Shown: in pieces, positions 6,976 to 15,346 of the stretch
Layout of the letters: every line of letters starts with the position of its first letter
Numbering within the stretch: position 1 is the stretch's first letter
NCBI GenBank assembly: GCA_039680225.1
Contig: JBDKTK010000339.1
Coordinates: 1 to 25,699 of the forward strand
Source: JBDKTK01 sp039680225
GTDB taxonomy: Bacteria > Desulfobacterota > Syntrophia > Syntrophales > UBA4778
Direction: 5' to 3'
Length of the DNA: 25,699 bases
Notes under the pieces: generated by a model
Database searches by the model: none
The model's input: the letters and a program-made list of their open reading frames with translations, nothing else
Told to the model about the DNA's origin: nothing
Program-made: the position numbers and the translations under genes

Positions 6976-9468
6976 TTATGCGCAGTATTCGTCCCTGGCA
7001 TTCACCTCCTTTGTCGTTGATCCTCTTGTAATAAAGGCCGGTTTCAGCATTATCAAAACCGTGGGCAGCAGCAGCACGCCCATTAGCATATTGACCATCA
7101 TCAGGATCGCCAGAAGGATTCCCGTATCAGCCTGGAATCTCAGCGGCGAGAACCACCAGAAGAACACGCTGAGGCTCATCATCGTCGCCTGATAAAATAC
7201 CGAACGGCCCGTGGTGGCGCAGCCTTCCACGATGGCCTCCATCCAGTCGAGCCCCGAGAGCATCAGCTCCTTGATTCGGCTTACTATATAGAGCCCGTAG
7301 TCCACGCCCAGCCCGACGCCCAGCGAAACGACCGGGATCGTGTTTATATCGAGCCCGATCCCCGAAAAAGCCATGTATGCGAAGGCCAGGAAATTGGCCT
7401 GGATGAGCGACACGGTGAAAATGAATCCCGCGGCTATCGATCGGTAAATAACGGCGCAGCACAGGAATGTGAAGCCGAGGATCCCGAACAGCAGCGGATA
7501 ATGGGCCTTTTCAATCAGCTCGTTGGCGGCAAACAGGATGCCGCCGAGTCCGCCCGCAGGCTTGATCTTTATCAGCTCATTCTGGTTTTTGGGATCGGCT
7601 GCGAACTCATTGACGCCGGCAATCGCCGCCTTCAGAGTCTCGCCCTTGTGATCGGGCAGGTAAAGCATGAGGCAGGCATTCCACAGCGTATAATCCATGT
7701 ACTTCTCCATGTCCTCGGGGGAATTGCCCATCTGGTAAATGGCCATGAGAGTGTTGATATCCTCGTGGGTCGAAGGGATGATCTGGAATTTCGGGTCATT
7801 GCCGTGCATGAGGCTGTTGAACCCCTTGACCAAATCGACCACCGAAGTCCCGAATGCGATCGCGCCCTTGTTGATAAGGTAGTTCTGCAGTTCCTCCATC
7901 TGCCTCATCGACTCAGGCAGCAGCAGCACGTTATATTTCTGGGCCTCGAAAACGATATACATTTGATCGATGCCGGGGAAGCGTTCGCCGATATGCTTGA
8001 CGCCCGTATTGTAGTCGGAATCCGGCCAGAGGATAGGCGATCCCGGACGGGAATCCCCTATCTGCACCGTGACGAGCCCGTATATGCCGATCACCAGGAT
8101 GATCGAAGCCAGGATGAGCAGCGGTTTTTTCCCGTTCGTGCAGCCGAAGCGCGCCATGGCGGTCATCATCAACGTTATCGACTGGCGATGGGTTTCCTCC
8201 CCTGTCGGCCTCTTGGGCGGCGGCAGGTACGATATGGCGGCGGGCAGGAATATAATGACTGTGAAAATCGCCGTAATATCCCAGAAAGCCCCGATAATCG
8301 CCAGGTGCTTGAGAGTCGGAATCGGGATGAACGCGACAATCAGGATCCCGGCGGCCCCGGTCAAAATGCCGATAAGGGCCGGATTGAACAGGGACCGGCC
8401 GACTATCTCGCATGTCTGTCTGAAATGCGCGGGGTCCTTGTATTCCTCGCCGAACCTGTTTATCCATTGGACGCCGTGGCTCATGACGCGCGTGGACAGC
8501 AGGTAGGGAATAACTATGATCAAGGGATCAAACTGGTATCCCAGGAACGAGGCGAACCCCAGCCCCCAGATGGCGCTCAGGACAGCGCTGAAGAGAGGGA
8601 CCCACCAGTACGCCTGCCGGCCGATGTAGAAGAAAAGCAGGCCGACCACCAGCAGGGTGCTGAGGTCAAAAATGAGGGCCATCTTGGGAACATAGTGGTA
8701 AATCCACCCATACAGGATCGGCTCGCCATATAAATAAATGCGGTGGTTCTGGTCCTCTTCAGCTTTCTTTAAGGCCATGAACCGGCTATGCAGCTCCTTG
8801 AAATCAATCCGGCCCTCGACGAATGCGGCAGAAACCCGCACTGCCTTGCAGTCCATCGAGATCAGCTGTCCGAAAGCGGAACTGGCAAAAACCCTTTCCT
8901 TGAAGGAATCCATCTCACCTGCGGAAGCCGGGACGTCGACCATCAGCCTTTCCGTCGCGATTCCCCCGGGTATCTCTTTGACGTCCAGGACCCTGGGACT
9001 GGCCAATGAGAATATCTGAAAAGGGTTGACCCCGGGAATGCCGCTGATCCCTTCCTGGACGCGCATGAGTTTGTTGAGCGTTTCCTGGTTGAAGACGTCC
9101 CCGTCCTTGACTTCCATCACCAGGGTGGCGACATGGGCCCCGCCGAAACTTTCCATGAACCTTTTATGGATTTTTACGAACTCGTGATTCTCGGGGAAAA
9201 GGTCCATGAACTGGGTGTAGAAATCCATCTTCGTGATGCCGTAGCCGAAAACCAGGGTTGCCATGAGCAGGCAGGCCAGGACAAAGGGCCGGTAGCGCAT
9301 TACAAACCCGATGATTTTCCTTTCCAGTAAATGTGATAAATTGTCTTTCGGGTCGATCACGGACATGGGATCATCAAGGACCGTCTCGACTTCCTTGATA
9401 TTATTGGGAGTCTTCTTGCGGCCGAAGAGGGCCAGGATGAGTTCCGAGAGCTTACTGATTATTGCCAT
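6976..9468 (-). CDS. RND superfamily (MMPL) transporter
   Basis: An 830-residue inner-membrane protein of the RND/MMPL class, likely proton-driven transport of a lipid-like compound. About 45 cytoplasmic residues lead into TM1 (~61-78). A first periplasmic domain follows, then a five-helix bundle (~260-420), a linker, TM7 (~450), a second periplasmic domain and a final five-helix bundle (~660-815). The second half contains GVGLGVDYGLYIVSRIKE with D723, typical of the family. The two-fold repeat is complete, so it is full length. Its ATG overlaps the end of the BNR gene by 10 bases, suggesting translational coupling. Direction of transport (import to the cytoplasm or export to the envelope) cannot be read from sequence. 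Confidence 0.92.
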   Translation of the reverse strand: MAIISKLSELILALFGRKKTPNNIKEVETVLDDPMSVIDPKDNLSHLLERKIIGFVMRYRPFVLACLLMATLVFGYGITKMDFYTQFMDLFPENHEFVKIHKRFMESFGGAHVATLVMEVKDGDVFNQETLNKLMRVQEGISGIPGVNPFQIFSLASPRVLDVKEIPGGIATERLMVDVPASAGEMDSFKERVFASSAFGQLISMDCKAVRVSAAFVEGRIDFKELHSRFMALKKAEEDQNHRIYLYGEPILYGWIYHYVPKMALIFDLSTLLVVGLLFFYIGRQAYWWVPLFSAVLSAIWGLGFASFLGYQFDPLIIVIPYLLSTRVMSHGVQWINRFGEEYKDPAHFRQTCEIVGRSLFNPALIGILTGAAGILIVAFIPIPTLKHLAIIGAFWDITAIFTVIIFLPAAISYLPPPKRPTGEETHRQSITLMMTAMARFGCTNGKKPLLILASIILVIGIYGLVTVQIGDSRPGSPILWPDSDYNTGVKHIGERFPGIDQMYIVFEAQKYNVLLLPESMRQMEELQNYLINKGAIAFGTSVVDLVKGFNSLMHGNDPKFQIIPSTHEDINTLMAIYQMGNSPEDMEKYMDYTLWNACLMLYLPDHKGETLKAAIAGVNEFAADPKNQNELIKIKPAGGLGGILFAANELIEKAHYPLLFGILGFTFLCCAVIYRSIAAGFIFTVSLIQANFLAFAYMAFSGIGLDINTIPVVSLGVGLGVDYGLYIVSRIKELMLSGLDWMEAIVEGCATTGRSVFYQATMMSLSVFFWWFSPLRFQADTGILLAILMMVNMLMGVLLLPTVLIMLKPAFITRGSTTKEVNARDEYCA

Positions 9469-10436
9469 TTTTCACCTCCGTCTTCCGTCCTGGCAATCAT
9501 GCCGCTCCCGCCCACTATCAAACCATGGCCGTCTGCAGACGACGCAACTCCAGAGAACCAGTTAAAATATTTCATCCCTTCGGGGACGCTCCAGCTTTCT
9601 CCTGCATCCTTGGTTGTCAGGACTATCCCGTTCAACCCCACGGCAAGGCCGCGGCTGCGATCAACAAAAGATACTTTCAGAAGCGTCTTGCCCTTTCCTC
9701 CGTCCTGGGAGACCTTCTTCCACGTTTTTCCCGCGTTGTCGGTTTTCAGGATCTGCCCCCCGGTGCCGACGGCAACGCCTGTCTGCTCGCTCAGGAACCG
9801 GATCCCGAAAAGATTGCCGGCCTGCTCTTTGTTCTGGATTGCCCAGGTTTTGCCCCCGTCGCGGGTATAGATGATCGTGTTGAATTCCCCGGAAACCCAG
9901 CCCTCGCGCTCGCTGATGAAATGCAGGTCATTGAGAGTGACATCTTCTGAAAACGGGAGGCGCGACCAGCACTCTCCCCCATCTTCGGTAAAGAGGATCA
10001 CCCCCCTGGTGCCGATGGCCCAGCCCTTTTTCCCGATGAACTGGACCTTCATGAGGTGCTGATCGGTTATGCCCGACTTCTGGGCGGCCCATGTTTTTCC
10101 GCCGTCCTTTGTATGAAGGCATACTCCCAGCTCTCCGACGATCCAGCCATTGTTATTATCGGAAAAGTAAACTGAATACAGAGACTTCACCACACCGCTT
10201 TCCTGTCTGGCCCAGCTTTTTCCGAAATCGCCGGAGTGGATGATCTTTCCGCCATAGCCGACGGACCAGGCTTTCCCGTCAGCGCTCATGAAAACGTCGA
10301 AGAACTTGTCGAAGGGGGTTGTCACCATCTGGGCATTGGCGTAACCGCCCGATAACATGATGATAAAAACTAAGGAAGGGATTAGAATGGACCAGGTGGT
10401 CAACTTATCGGTAACGCGCTTGACTGCAACTTTCAT
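9459..10436 (-). CDS. BNR/Ycf48-like seven-bladed beta-propeller, exported
   Basis: A 325-residue protein with an N-terminal signal peptide or anchor (SILIPSLVFIIMLSGGYANAQ) and seven repeats of the form G-x-I-x-x-T-x-D-G-G-x-x-W (for example GVCLHTKDGGKTW and GQILKTDNAGKTW), enough for a seven-bladed propeller of the Ycf48/BNR type. Ycf48-like proteins assist assembly of membrane complexes. Here it is the first gene of the RND-DUF1302-DUF1329 operon, so a scaffold or assembly role for that envelope complex is inferred. ATG at 10436 is chosen over an upstream TTG because GCAGGAGGG lies 7-8 bases before it. The operator and a TTGACA promoter lie about 70-120 bases upstream. Confidence 0.87.
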   Translation of the reverse strand: MKVAVKRVTDKLTTWSILIPSLVFIIMLSGGYANAQMVTTPFDKFFDVFMSADGKAWSVGYGGKIIHSGDFGKSWARQESGVVKSLYSVYFSDNNNGWIVGELGVCLHTKDGGKTWAAQKSGITDQHLMKVQFIGKKGWAIGTRGVILFTEDGGECWSRLPFSEDVTLNDLHFISEREGWVSGEFNTIIYTRDGGKTWAIQNKEQAGNLFGIRFLSEQTGVAVGTGGQILKTDNAGKTWKKVSQDGGKGKTLLKVSFVDRSRGLAVGLNGIVLTTKDAGESWSVPEGMKYFNWFSGVASSADGHGLIVGGSGMIARTEDGGEKWQ

Positions 10437-10508
10437 TAAAGAACCCTCCTGCACGAGCGGCAATTGTAAGGATTTCCGTTGTATTGCATCAATCGATTTA
10501 TATCGTGC

Positions 10509-10525
10509 GATTCAATCAGTTGATG
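10509..10525 (-). promoter_or_regulatory. Putative TetR operator, copy 3 (BNR-RND operon)
   Basis: Plus-strand GATTCAATCAGTTGATG, one base different from copies 1 and 4 within the core, 73 bases upstream of the BNR start and 5 bases downstream of a -10 box. Recognition by the TetR protein at 2173-2799 is inferred. The rest of the 10437-10675 gap is AT-rich and I see no convincing terminator for the upstream operon in it. Confidence 0.7.
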
Positions 10526-10530
10526 GACAT

Positions 10531-10559
10531 TCTAAATAATAAATCGCCGCAATTGTCAA
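10531..10559 (-). promoter_or_regulatory. Sigma-70-like promoter for the BNR-RND operon
   Basis: A minus-strand perfect -35 TTGACA at 10559-10554, a 17-base spacer, then TTTAGA (10536-10531) as -10. The operator starts 5 bases downstream of the -10, where transcription would begin. This matches the promoter geometry seen at 19580-19608 and 1211-1238. Confidence 0.55.
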
Positions 10560-10675
10560 TTAAAAAAATTCGTTTGGTAAAAAAATGCAAATTCACGCAG
10601 ACAAACTATCGTATTTCAATTTATCAAACAATCACCCGGCAAGGGGTTATTGTGAAATTGTTTCGCGAGGATAAC

Positions 10676-11719
10676 TCAGAACCAGGTTACCGGGTCTCTC
10701 ACGGCTTTTTTCAATGCCGGATTCCTCCAGCAATCGTATCTGGCCTTCAATATCGAAAGCCTCAGGATAAGTTTATTGAAAGGCATCGCGTCCAGCTTCT
10801 CCTTGCGGGCCAGTTTGCCCCTGAAACCGCGGGTAAAGGCCTTGAAATCGCTTTCAGCCCTGGCGCGGTCCGTATGCACAAGGCTGGCAACTTTTCCCGA
10901 CAGCAGGGCCCCGACAATCCCGTAGCCCCAGAAAGGCTCTATCATGCCGCAGAGCGTTCCCGACAGGACCTTGTCCTCCCAGAACAGCTTCGTCTCCCTC
11001 GGGAAAAAGCCGTTGAAGACATGCCAGTTCTTGAATTTCAGGCCCACCGTTTTATCGAGCACGACCTTGAATTCCTCTATTTTTTTCTCCTTCAGGGGCG
11101 TGCGGGAGAACAGCAGGACGTACATCAGGCCGTTCAGGGAGGCGCTGTATGCGTAATCAACGCTGTAATCCCCCATGTAGAGCCCTCCGCTGACATCCTT
11201 GCGATCCCACTGGCCGGATGCCATGTAGCCGTATGTCGTGCCGCACTTGACCCCCACGAGGTCGTATACTTCCCGGTAAAGGCCCGTGGCGATGATGCTC
11301 CCGGCCGGGGCGCCCCTCAGTTGGTCTGCCGTCAGGTTTGAATTGAAAACAAACTCGACGCCCTCTTTCTTTGCTGTTTCGTAGAGCTTCATGTCCAGGG
11401 AGCTTTTCCGCGCCCCTCTCTCCACGTTGTAGGCGTAGCTGTTATGGACGTAAGGGGGAAGCTTCAACTTCTTGGTGTTGTACCAGAAGTCAGGATACAC
11501 GTTTGTCGGCACGAAGCATTCCGACAGGTCCAGCCCTATATAATCCCATGTTTGCTTTGGCTGGAGGGGAGTCGTATGAATCGAGGGGTGCAGGTCCGAG
11601 GCCCCGCCCACCCCTTTCTCCCGTTCATAAATGACCGCCTTGAAACCGCTCCTGGCAAGGTTGATGCCCGCCACCATTCCCGCCAAACCGGCGCCGTAGA
11701 TTGCAATTTCCTTTTTCAT
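10676..11719 (-). CDS. FAD-dependent oxidoreductase, geranylgeranyl-reductase-like (paralog 2)
   Basis: A 347-residue flavoprotein with FAD motif IYGAGLAGMVAGINLARSG at residues ~6-24, ending in an acidic residue (IYERE) followed by GVGG. It shares HPSIHTTP, WDYIGLD and the C-terminal GMIEPFWGYGIVGALLSGK with the 2901-3881 product, so the two arose by duplication, but it has about 20 extra residues, mainly at the C-terminus. It is the last gene of the CruF-like operon, 13 bases after the thioesterase gene, with GGGAAGG ahead of its ATG. Predicted to reduce or rearrange a double bond in the same hydrophobic substrate; no NAD(P)-binding domain is evident, so the electron donor is unknown. Confidence 0.8.
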   Translation of the reverse strand: MKKEIAIYGAGLAGMVAGINLARSGFKAVIYEREKGVGGASDLHPSIHTTPLQPKQTWDYIGLDLSECFVPTNVYPDFWYNTKKLKLPPYVHNSYAYNVERGARKSSLDMKLYETAKKEGVEFVFNSNLTADQLRGAPAGSIIATGLYREVYDLVGVKCGTTYGYMASGQWDRKDVSGGLYMGDYSVDYAYSASLNGLMYVLLFSRTPLKEKKIEEFKVVLDKTVGLKFKNWHVFNGFFPRETKLFWEDKVLSGTLCGMIEPFWGYGIVGALLSGKVASLVHTDRARAESDFKAFTRGFRGKLARKEKLDAMPFNKLILRLSILKARYDCWRNPALKKAVRDPVTWF

Positions 11720-11732
11720 GGCCTTCCCTTTT

Positions 11733-12194
11733 TCAAGACTTGGTGTAGCCGGTTTGGGTGGAAATCAGAAAATAGTTGCATGTTGATGTTGAAACCTTGG
11801 CGCCGGTAGAATCAGTCACTTCCATATCAAGGATCCAATCGCCCCGGCCGGCTTCCTCAACCGGTTTGAGCTTGGCGCGTGCCTCCTCGTCGCTGATCTT
11901 CAACTCGCATACGAGATCGGTAAAGGAGGGCTTGAGATATTTGATGCTCATTCCCTTGTTGATCGGAAGGAACTTCTCTATTCCATATGTTGCGACGAAA
12001 AGGGCCGCCCCCCCCACCTCCATCAGCATGAAGTGAGTCCCTGCATAAACTATCCCGACGTGATTGAGATGATTCTCCGCCGGGACCGAGAGCCTGACGT
12101 GATTTTTCTCGAACAGATCAATTTTCAACCCGCTCATTTTCACCCAGGGTATCGTTTCTACCAAAGATGCTTTTAAAAATTCTTCGTTCTCCAT
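11733..12194 (-). CDS. Hotdog-fold thioesterase (PaaI/DUF4442-like)
   Basis: A 153-residue single-hotdog protein. The segment NHLNHVGIVYAGTHFMLMEVGG (residues 41-62) is the central helix region of PaaI/YiiD-like thioesterases, followed by KGMSIKYLKPSF, a typical core strand. It probably hydrolyses acyl-CoA esters, releasing trapped CoA or a product acid. It lies between the acyl-CoA ligase (27-base gap) and the flavoprotein (13-base gap), so it is co-transcribed. Which acyl group it uses is not evident, and some members of this fold have lost activity. Confidence 0.8.
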   Translation of the reverse strand: MENEEFLKASLVETIPWVKMSGLKIDLFEKNHVRLSVPAENHLNHVGIVYAGTHFMLMEVGGAALFVATYGIEKFLPINKGMSIKYLKPSFTDLVCELKISDEEARAKLKPVEEAGRGDWILDMEVTDSTGAKVSTSTCNYFLISTQTGYTKS

Positions 12195-12221
12195 TCCTTT
12201 CCCGCCTTTCCTGACTAATTA

Positions 12222-13922
12222 TTACAGAAGCTTCCTGATCTCTTTTTTCAATATCTTTCCCACGCCGCTGACCGGAAGCTTCTCCAGGAATCTGATTTCC
12301 CGGACTTTTTTGTAATGGGCAATTTTTGAGTTAATAAACTCGAGTAAATCGTCCGCGGAGATCTTCTGTCCCTCTTTCAATTCAATAAATGCGACCGGGC
12401 TCTCGCCGCCCAGCGGATCCGGTTTGCCTATGACCGCACACTGCTGCACGGCTTCATGCCTGTTGAGTATCTCTTCGATTTCCCGGGGATAGACGTTATA
12501 GCCTTTATAGATGATCAGGTCCTTCTTGCGGTCCGTGATGTAAAGGTAGCCGTCCTCGTCCTCCCGCCCGATATCTCCGGTATGGAGCCATCCGTCCTCC
12601 AGGACTTCGGCCGTTTCTTCAGGCCTGTTCCAGTAGCCGTCCATTACCTGGGGCCCCCGCACGCAGATTTCGCCTTCCGAACCCGCCGGGAGGTCCTCGT
12701 TTGTATTGACGTCGACGACCTTGCACTCCGTATCGAACAGTGGAAGTCCGACCGAACCCACCCGCAAGCCGGAGCGGAAGGGGGGATTCATCGTCGCCGC
12801 AAGAGTGCATTCACTCAAACCATAGGCCTCGCAAACCACTCCCGACATGGCGTTGAGCATTTTCTCAAGCACAGCAAGAGAAAGTGGCGCCGCCCCTGAA
12901 CCGGCCACCCTTACCCCGGACAGATCGTAGGAATCGAAATCCGGCAGGTTCACAATCGGTATGAAGAGCTGGGGCGCTCCGCCCAGAACGGTGGCATTGT
13001 ACTTGGCAACACCTCCGATGTACTCCCGCGGGTCAAAGCGCGGATAGACGACCATCGTGATCCCGGAAATTACGTTGCCGTTGAGGTAGGCAATTGTGCC
13101 CATTGAATGGAACCACGGCACCACGACCAGGGCCGTTTCCTTGTCCAGGACGAGCAGCCGGTCTTTTTTCGGGTCAACGTTTGGAGGATAGACAAATTTC
13201 ATAACGCCGTTGTCCATCTCAAGGTTGCTGCCCCCCATCCAGCAGGCAAACTGGGCCACTCCGGAAACTACCGTCTGATGCGTCAGCATGACGCCCTTGG
13301 AATTGCCTGTTGTCCCTCCCGTGTAGGCTATATGCGCCAGGTCCTTGCGGGGGTCGATTTGCACTGAAGCATTACAGGGCTCGTGTTCCTTGAGAAGCGC
13401 CGTCATGTCCAGGACTCCCGGTATTTCGAATTTTGCCAGGATCTTAAGCGGAGTAATCAGGGGGCTGTAGCAATCGGCAATGCTGGTCGCAATCACCCTT
13501 TTCACCCCGGATTGCCCTATTACATCCACGACGCCCGGATAAAGGATATCGAGGGTGATGAGCGTTTCAGCCCCGGCATCCTTGAGCTGTTTCAAGACCT
13601 CCTCGGAAGAAAGCAGCGGGCTTAACGGCGTGAACACCGCGCCGGCCTTCAGCAGTCCATAATAAGCAATGGCAAATTGGGGACAATTGGGGAGATGGAC
13701 AGCGACCCTGTCGCCCTTTTTGACTCCCTGGGCGATCAGCGCCGCCGCAAAACGTTCGCTCAGGTTTTTAAGCTCTCCATAAGTCAGTTCCATGCCCCCG
13801 AAAACTATCGCACGCCTGTCGGGCACACGTGTTGCTGTTTGATCGAGAAATCCGTAAACCGGCATTTCTGGATAATTCAGACTTTTCGGCCAGCCTTCCG
13901 GCCAGCTTTTGAAATTTTTCAT
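12222..13922 (-). CDS. Acyl-CoA synthetase (AMP-forming, class I adenylate-forming enzyme)
   Basis: A 566-residue enzyme that would activate a carboxylic acid to its CoA ester with ATP. All class motifs are present: the P-loop AYTGGTTGNSKGVMLTHQ (~200-217), YGLSEC (~375), HTGDIGREDEDGYLYITDRKKD (~450-471, including the catalytic Asp), KGYNVYPREIE at the domain hinge, and the C-terminal catalytic Lys in GVGKILKKE. Length is normal for medium- or long-chain fatty acyl-CoA ligases. ATG at 13922 has GAGGTGAT ahead. It follows the CruF-like genes in one operon, which suggests its acid is produced from, or is, the isoprenoid-like substrate. The binding pocket cannot be assigned by eye. Confidence 0.93.
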   Translation of the reverse strand: MKNFKSWPEGWPKSLNYPEMPVYGFLDQTATRVPDRRAIVFGGMELTYGELKNLSERFAAALIAQGVKKGDRVAVHLPNCPQFAIAYYGLLKAGAVFTPLSPLLSSEEVLKQLKDAGAETLITLDILYPGVVDVIGQSGVKRVIATSIADCYSPLITPLKILAKFEIPGVLDMTALLKEHEPCNASVQIDPRKDLAHIAYTGGTTGNSKGVMLTHQTVVSGVAQFACWMGGSNLEMDNGVMKFVYPPNVDPKKDRLLVLDKETALVVVPWFHSMGTIAYLNGNVISGITMVVYPRFDPREYIGGVAKYNATVLGGAPQLFIPIVNLPDFDSYDLSGVRVAGSGAAPLSLAVLEKMLNAMSGVVCEAYGLSECTLAATMNPPFRSGLRVGSVGLPLFDTECKVVDVNTNEDLPAGSEGEICVRGPQVMDGYWNRPEETAEVLEDGWLHTGDIGREDEDGYLYITDRKKDLIIYKGYNVYPREIEEILNRHEAVQQCAVIGKPDPLGGESPVAFIELKEGQKISADDLLEFINSKIAHYKKVREIRFLEKLPVSGVGKILKKEIRKLL

Positions 13923-14011
13923 AAGATCACCTCATTTTCCCCTGCGAAAAAACTGCATGCAAACCACACAACCTGTTGTTAAACTGCTGCCTGTTATCTC
14001 ATCGCTTATCT

Positions 14012-14914
14012 TCAGGCGGCATTTTCGGCCGCGCCTGATTTATCGGCAAGCTCGTAACTCCGGCGAAGGGCCGGGATCCGGCCCACTGCAGCCAGGATGA
14101 ACGGGCTCATGCACATGAACCCGATAAACGCCACCTCTGTCCTTTCAAGCATTATAATGGACACACTGAAGAGCATGATGAAGAGCATAATATATAAGCA
14201 TATGGGCCCGTACACGGACAGATAGATGGACTTTCTGGGCTTGGGCCCCCTGTCCTTGATGATCCGGCAGACAAATTGACACGCAAACGCCGTTATAATC
14301 CAGCCGATGAAGTTGCTTATCGGCACGCCGCCGGCAATATAGGGAGTGTATGGCCCGCCGTCATGCCAGACCCAGTAACCCCGGCTCACGGCAAACGGGT
14401 CCATCATCATGTCCCAGGCTGTGGTCGCGATGGCGGCCACAAGGGACAATGCCATGAAGAGCACCATCTTCTGGATAAAAGTCTGCCTTTCCCTTGCCGG
14501 GATGAGAATATCCGTAATGCAGAAAGATGCGTACAGGATCGGCTCCCACGCCAGCGCGACCAGGAGGGGCACGCCGACCACCTGGGGCCCCAGCAGGTCG
14601 GGGTAATGATAATTACCGAAGATGATGCCGTAATTGACACCCAGCGCCTCAGCAACACAGGCAATCATGAATGTCAGGCAAAACGCCAGAATCCCCGGTT
14701 TCAATCCATTGGTCAGAACCGAGTTCCAGCCGATAAAAACTGCGAGCTCGAGGTCAAAAAGGCAGACCCCTATTGCCAAAATCTTGTTCCCAAACGGCGT
14801 CTGGAGCAATTGCGTGGTGTCAACGAAAGCATAGAGAATAAACAGGGTGATGACGTTAAGCACCAGGACAGATAACATGTAACGAAAAGAACCTTTGCCT
14901 AGATCACGATCCAT
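14012..14914 (-). CDS. CruF/DUF422-family membrane protein (carotenoid 1,2-hydratase-like)
   Basis: A 300-residue inner-membrane protein with about seven or eight hydrophobic segments and the DUF422 signature: AEALGVNYGIIFGNYHY (88-104), a PLLVALAW segment (~116-123), AWDMMMDPFAV (167-176), GYWVWHDGGPY (179-189) and GVPISNFIGW (196-205). The family includes CruF, which adds water to the terminal double bond of linear carotenoids. Candidate acidic residues are E89, D168 and D172. It is the last of a series of related membrane proteins in this operon, with GAGGAGA ahead of ATG 14914. No carotenoid backbone gene (CrtB, CrtI) is in the window, so an isoprenoid other than a carotenoid is plausible. 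Confidence 0.8.
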   Translation of the reverse strand: MDRDLGKGSFRYMLSVLVLNVITLFILYAFVDTTQLLQTPFGNKILAIGVCLFDLELAVFIGWNSVLTNGLKPGILAFCLTFMIACVAEALGVNYGIIFGNYHYPDLLGPQVVGVPLLVALAWEPILYASFCITDILIPARERQTFIQKMVLFMALSLVAAIATTAWDMMMDPFAVSRGYWVWHDGGPYTPYIAGGVPISNFIGWIITAFACQFVCRIIKDRGPKPRKSIYLSVYGPICLYIMLFIMLFSVSIIMLERTEVAFIGFMCMSPFILAAVGRIPALRRSYELADKSGAAENAA

Positions 14915-14956
14915 CAGGAAATCTCCTCGAGAAGGTTGTAGAATTTCTGAAATAAA

Positions 14957-15073
14957 TCAAGGAACGGACAGCACCCGGGGATGAATGTGGTGCAGGTACG
15001 TCGATACGGCGATCACCAAAAACAAAACCCCGCAGGTAATCAACATCAAACCCCCTTGCCCGCTATAGTTCAT
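14957..15073 (-). pseudogene. Truncated fifth CruF-like paralog (38-residue TM1 fragment)
   Basis: The 38-codon frame begins MNYSGQGGL and ends in YLHHIHPRVLSVP then TGA. It matches the first membrane helix of the 15347-16285 product (MDDSGHRGF ... YLHHLQPQVLSVP) almost residue for residue and stops where the paralogs continue with SNRDVSTW. The rest of the gene is missing: only 42 bases separate the stop from the next start codon. The upstream AAGGAGG lies unusually close to the ATG (2 bases). It is either a decayed duplicate or a retained single-helix micro-protein; the reading frame is intact over its short length. Confidence 0.62.
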
Positions 15074-15119
15074 CTCCTCCTTGTAATCTTTTACTTGCGT
15101 AATTACCGCCGGCCGCCTC

Positions 15120-15323
15120 TCAACCCTCTTGCGGCAAAGACTTGTAAGTCTGTACGACGGCAATAAAAAAAACTATCACAACCGGAACGGTTATCAATCC
15201 CAGCGCAACCATCCCCGGTCTGTTCTGCACCCGCAGCGAACTCAGCCAGGACCCTACCGTATACCAGAAGAAAAGAGATATCGCGGGATAAAATTCAAGC
15301 CTGTTTTTCCATAATCTGCGCAA
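15120..15323 (-). CDS. Small two-helix membrane protein, copy 2
   Basis: A 67-residue protein with two hydrophobic segments separated by the polar stretch LSSLRVQNRPG. It is a paralog of the 16336-16554 product (shared FYP, GSxLSSLRVQNRPG(M/I)VALGLIT). Start is a TTG at 15323 backed by an excellent AGGAGGG six bases upstream. It precedes the truncated CruF-like fragment, just as its paralog precedes a full-length CruF-like gene, so the pair arose by segmental duplication. No known family is recognised. A subunit or assembly factor for the CruF-like membrane enzymes is a reasonable guess. Confidence 0.75.
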   Translation of the reverse strand: MRRLWKNRLEFYPAISLFFWYTVGSWLSSLRVQNRPGMVALGLITVPVVIVFFIAVVQTYKSLPQEG

Positions 15324-15346
15324 GATCCACCCTCCTAATCATATCT

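Noticed and set aside
7501..8733. Plus-strand frame of 410 codons inside the RND gene
   Set aside because: A shadow frame opposite a well-defined transporter; composition rich in R, Q, D and H with no recognisable domain.
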